DNA from: JAGVSR01 sp963825555
GTDB lineage: Bacteria; Pseudomonadota; Alphaproteobacteria; Rhizobiales; Hyphomicrobiaceae
Direction of reading: 5' to 3'
Assembly (NCBI GenBank): GCA_963825555.1
Contig: CAWGTZ010000015.1
Location: forward strand, 248,001-312,000
DNA length: 64,000 bases
Shown here: positions 63,536 to 64,000 of the stretch, one piece after another
Position numbering within the stretch: the stretch's first letter is position 1
Layout: every line of letters starts with the position of its first letter
Translations under genes and position numbers: made by a program
Notes under the pieces: generated by a model
Database searches by the model: none
The model's input: the letters and a program-made list of their open reading frames with translations, nothing else
Told to the model about the DNA's origin: nothing

Positions 63536-64000
63536 CTAATCCTCTCTGGATTGCCCCGCAGCGCCGAGATGGGTTTCGATTGTCGAGCGGATGAGTGTCG
63601 CAAGGGCTGGGAATTTACCGATGGAGCCCGCATAGACCGCCGTACTGCCTGTCTCGGTGATCGCGTCGGGCACGTCCTCGGCGGCGTGCATCCCGTCACC
63701 GGAAAAGAAGCCGAGGACCACCGTGGGCGGTGCTTCGCGTTGCAGGGCTTCCTTCACGAACTCTGGTTCCTCGAGGAAGGCCGTCTCGACGCTGGCGAAA
63801 CGGCCCTGCTCTGCGATGATCTTGGCGACCGCGCGGGTGGCGTCCGCCGAGGCGGGGCCGATCTTCGATCCATGCCCAACGACGAGAAGGCGGGCGGTCT
63901 CGGGTGCAAAACCGGCACCGGCCGCAGTCTCGAGGGCGCGCGCCAACATGATCCCCGGAAGACGCGGATCGGCGCCGAGGGGCGGCAGCACGTGGACGTC
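63536..64000 (-). CDS. CbiX-like sirohydrochlorin chelatase family protein (5' truncated by window edge)
   Basis: The frame is open to the end of the window, so the start of the gene lies beyond base 64000; the last 154 residues are seen. LLVVGHGSKIGPASADATRAV holds the HGS metal-chelatase motif, and VVLGFFSGDGMHAAEDVPDAI the second-half motif, suggesting CbiX/SirB enzymes that insert Co or Fe into sirohydrochlorin. A two-domain protein is likely, because the N-terminal VLPPLGADPRLPGIML looks like the end of a first repeat. No cobalamin or siroheme genes are in the window. Confidence 0.8.
   Translation of the reverse strand, partial: DVHVLPPLGADPRLPGIMLARALETAAGAGFAPETARLLVVGHGSKIGPASADATRAVAKIIAEQGRFASVETAFLEEPEFVKEALQREAPPTVVLGFFSGDGMHAAEDVPDAITETGSTAVYAGSIGKFPALATLIRSTIETHLGAAGQSRED

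Overview
This 64 kb window looks like ordinary chromosome from a GC-rich alphaproteobacterium, most likely of the order Hyphomicrobiales (Rhizobiales). The evidence is gene order: secA divergent from a parvulin isomerase gene and argJ; glnD-murJ-trpS-uspA-nifU; tsaB-rimI-plsC-miaB-phoH-ybeY-corC-lnt-xre-metK-trmB; and rimP-nusA-ylxR-infB-rbfA-truB-rpsO-pnp. An OlsB-type ornithine lipid acyltransferase and many GTG/TTG starts fit this. I cannot fix the family or genus. I see no rRNA, insertion sequence or CRISPR array.

Layout. 1-3.3 kb: end of a malic enzyme (+), then an alcohol dehydrogenase-like gene, a cupin and an OlsB-like acyltransferase (-). 3.4-7.9 kb (-): a soluble hybrid histidine kinase, then an operon of a deacylase-thioredoxin fusion, a LON-substrate-binding protein and Trm112. 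8.1-10 kb: tRNA-Gly(GCC), an orphan ParA-like ATPase and a frameshifted exported repeat protein. 10.2-14.9 kb (+): lemA, two TPM-domain genes, a UMF1-type transporter and accA. 15.2-19.2 kb (+): three tandem YafK-type L,D-transpeptidase paralogues with three different membrane-targeting signals, then a UPF0114 membrane protein. 19.3-27.3 kb: secA, a parvulin isomerase, argJ, a thiopurine methyltransferase, mutT, a PilZ gene and a GNAT gene. 27.6-56.9 kb (+): a near-continuous run of housekeeping genes for nitrogen sensing, envelope assembly, tRNA modification, translation and RNA decay. 57-59.4 kb: a small phage/GTA-like tail-tip module. 59.6-62.5 kb: three dTDP-L-rhamnose genes (rfbB, rfbD with a frameshift, rfbA) without rfbC. 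62.6-64 kb (-): a frameshifted PilZ gene, an unknown gene and a CbiX-like gene cut by the window edge.

The 27-57 kb block joins envelope biogenesis (MurJ, PlsC, Lnt, CorC) to tRNA modification (TsaB, RimI, MiaB, TrmB, TruB), ribosome maturation (YbeY, RimP, RbfA) and RNA turnover (NusA, PNPase). Two of its operons start with a GC-rich intrinsic terminator in the leader: rimP-nusA and rpsO-pnp. Transcription may therefore be attenuated there.

No clear new defence, secretion or mobile system is present. The points most worth a second look are the in-frame ProXp/thioredoxin fusion, the L,D-transpeptidase triplet, the leader terminators, the isolated tail module with a T8 frameshift, and four genes broken by single-base shifts. 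Those shifts are either real decay or base-calling errors, and read data should be checked before calling any of them pseudogenes.
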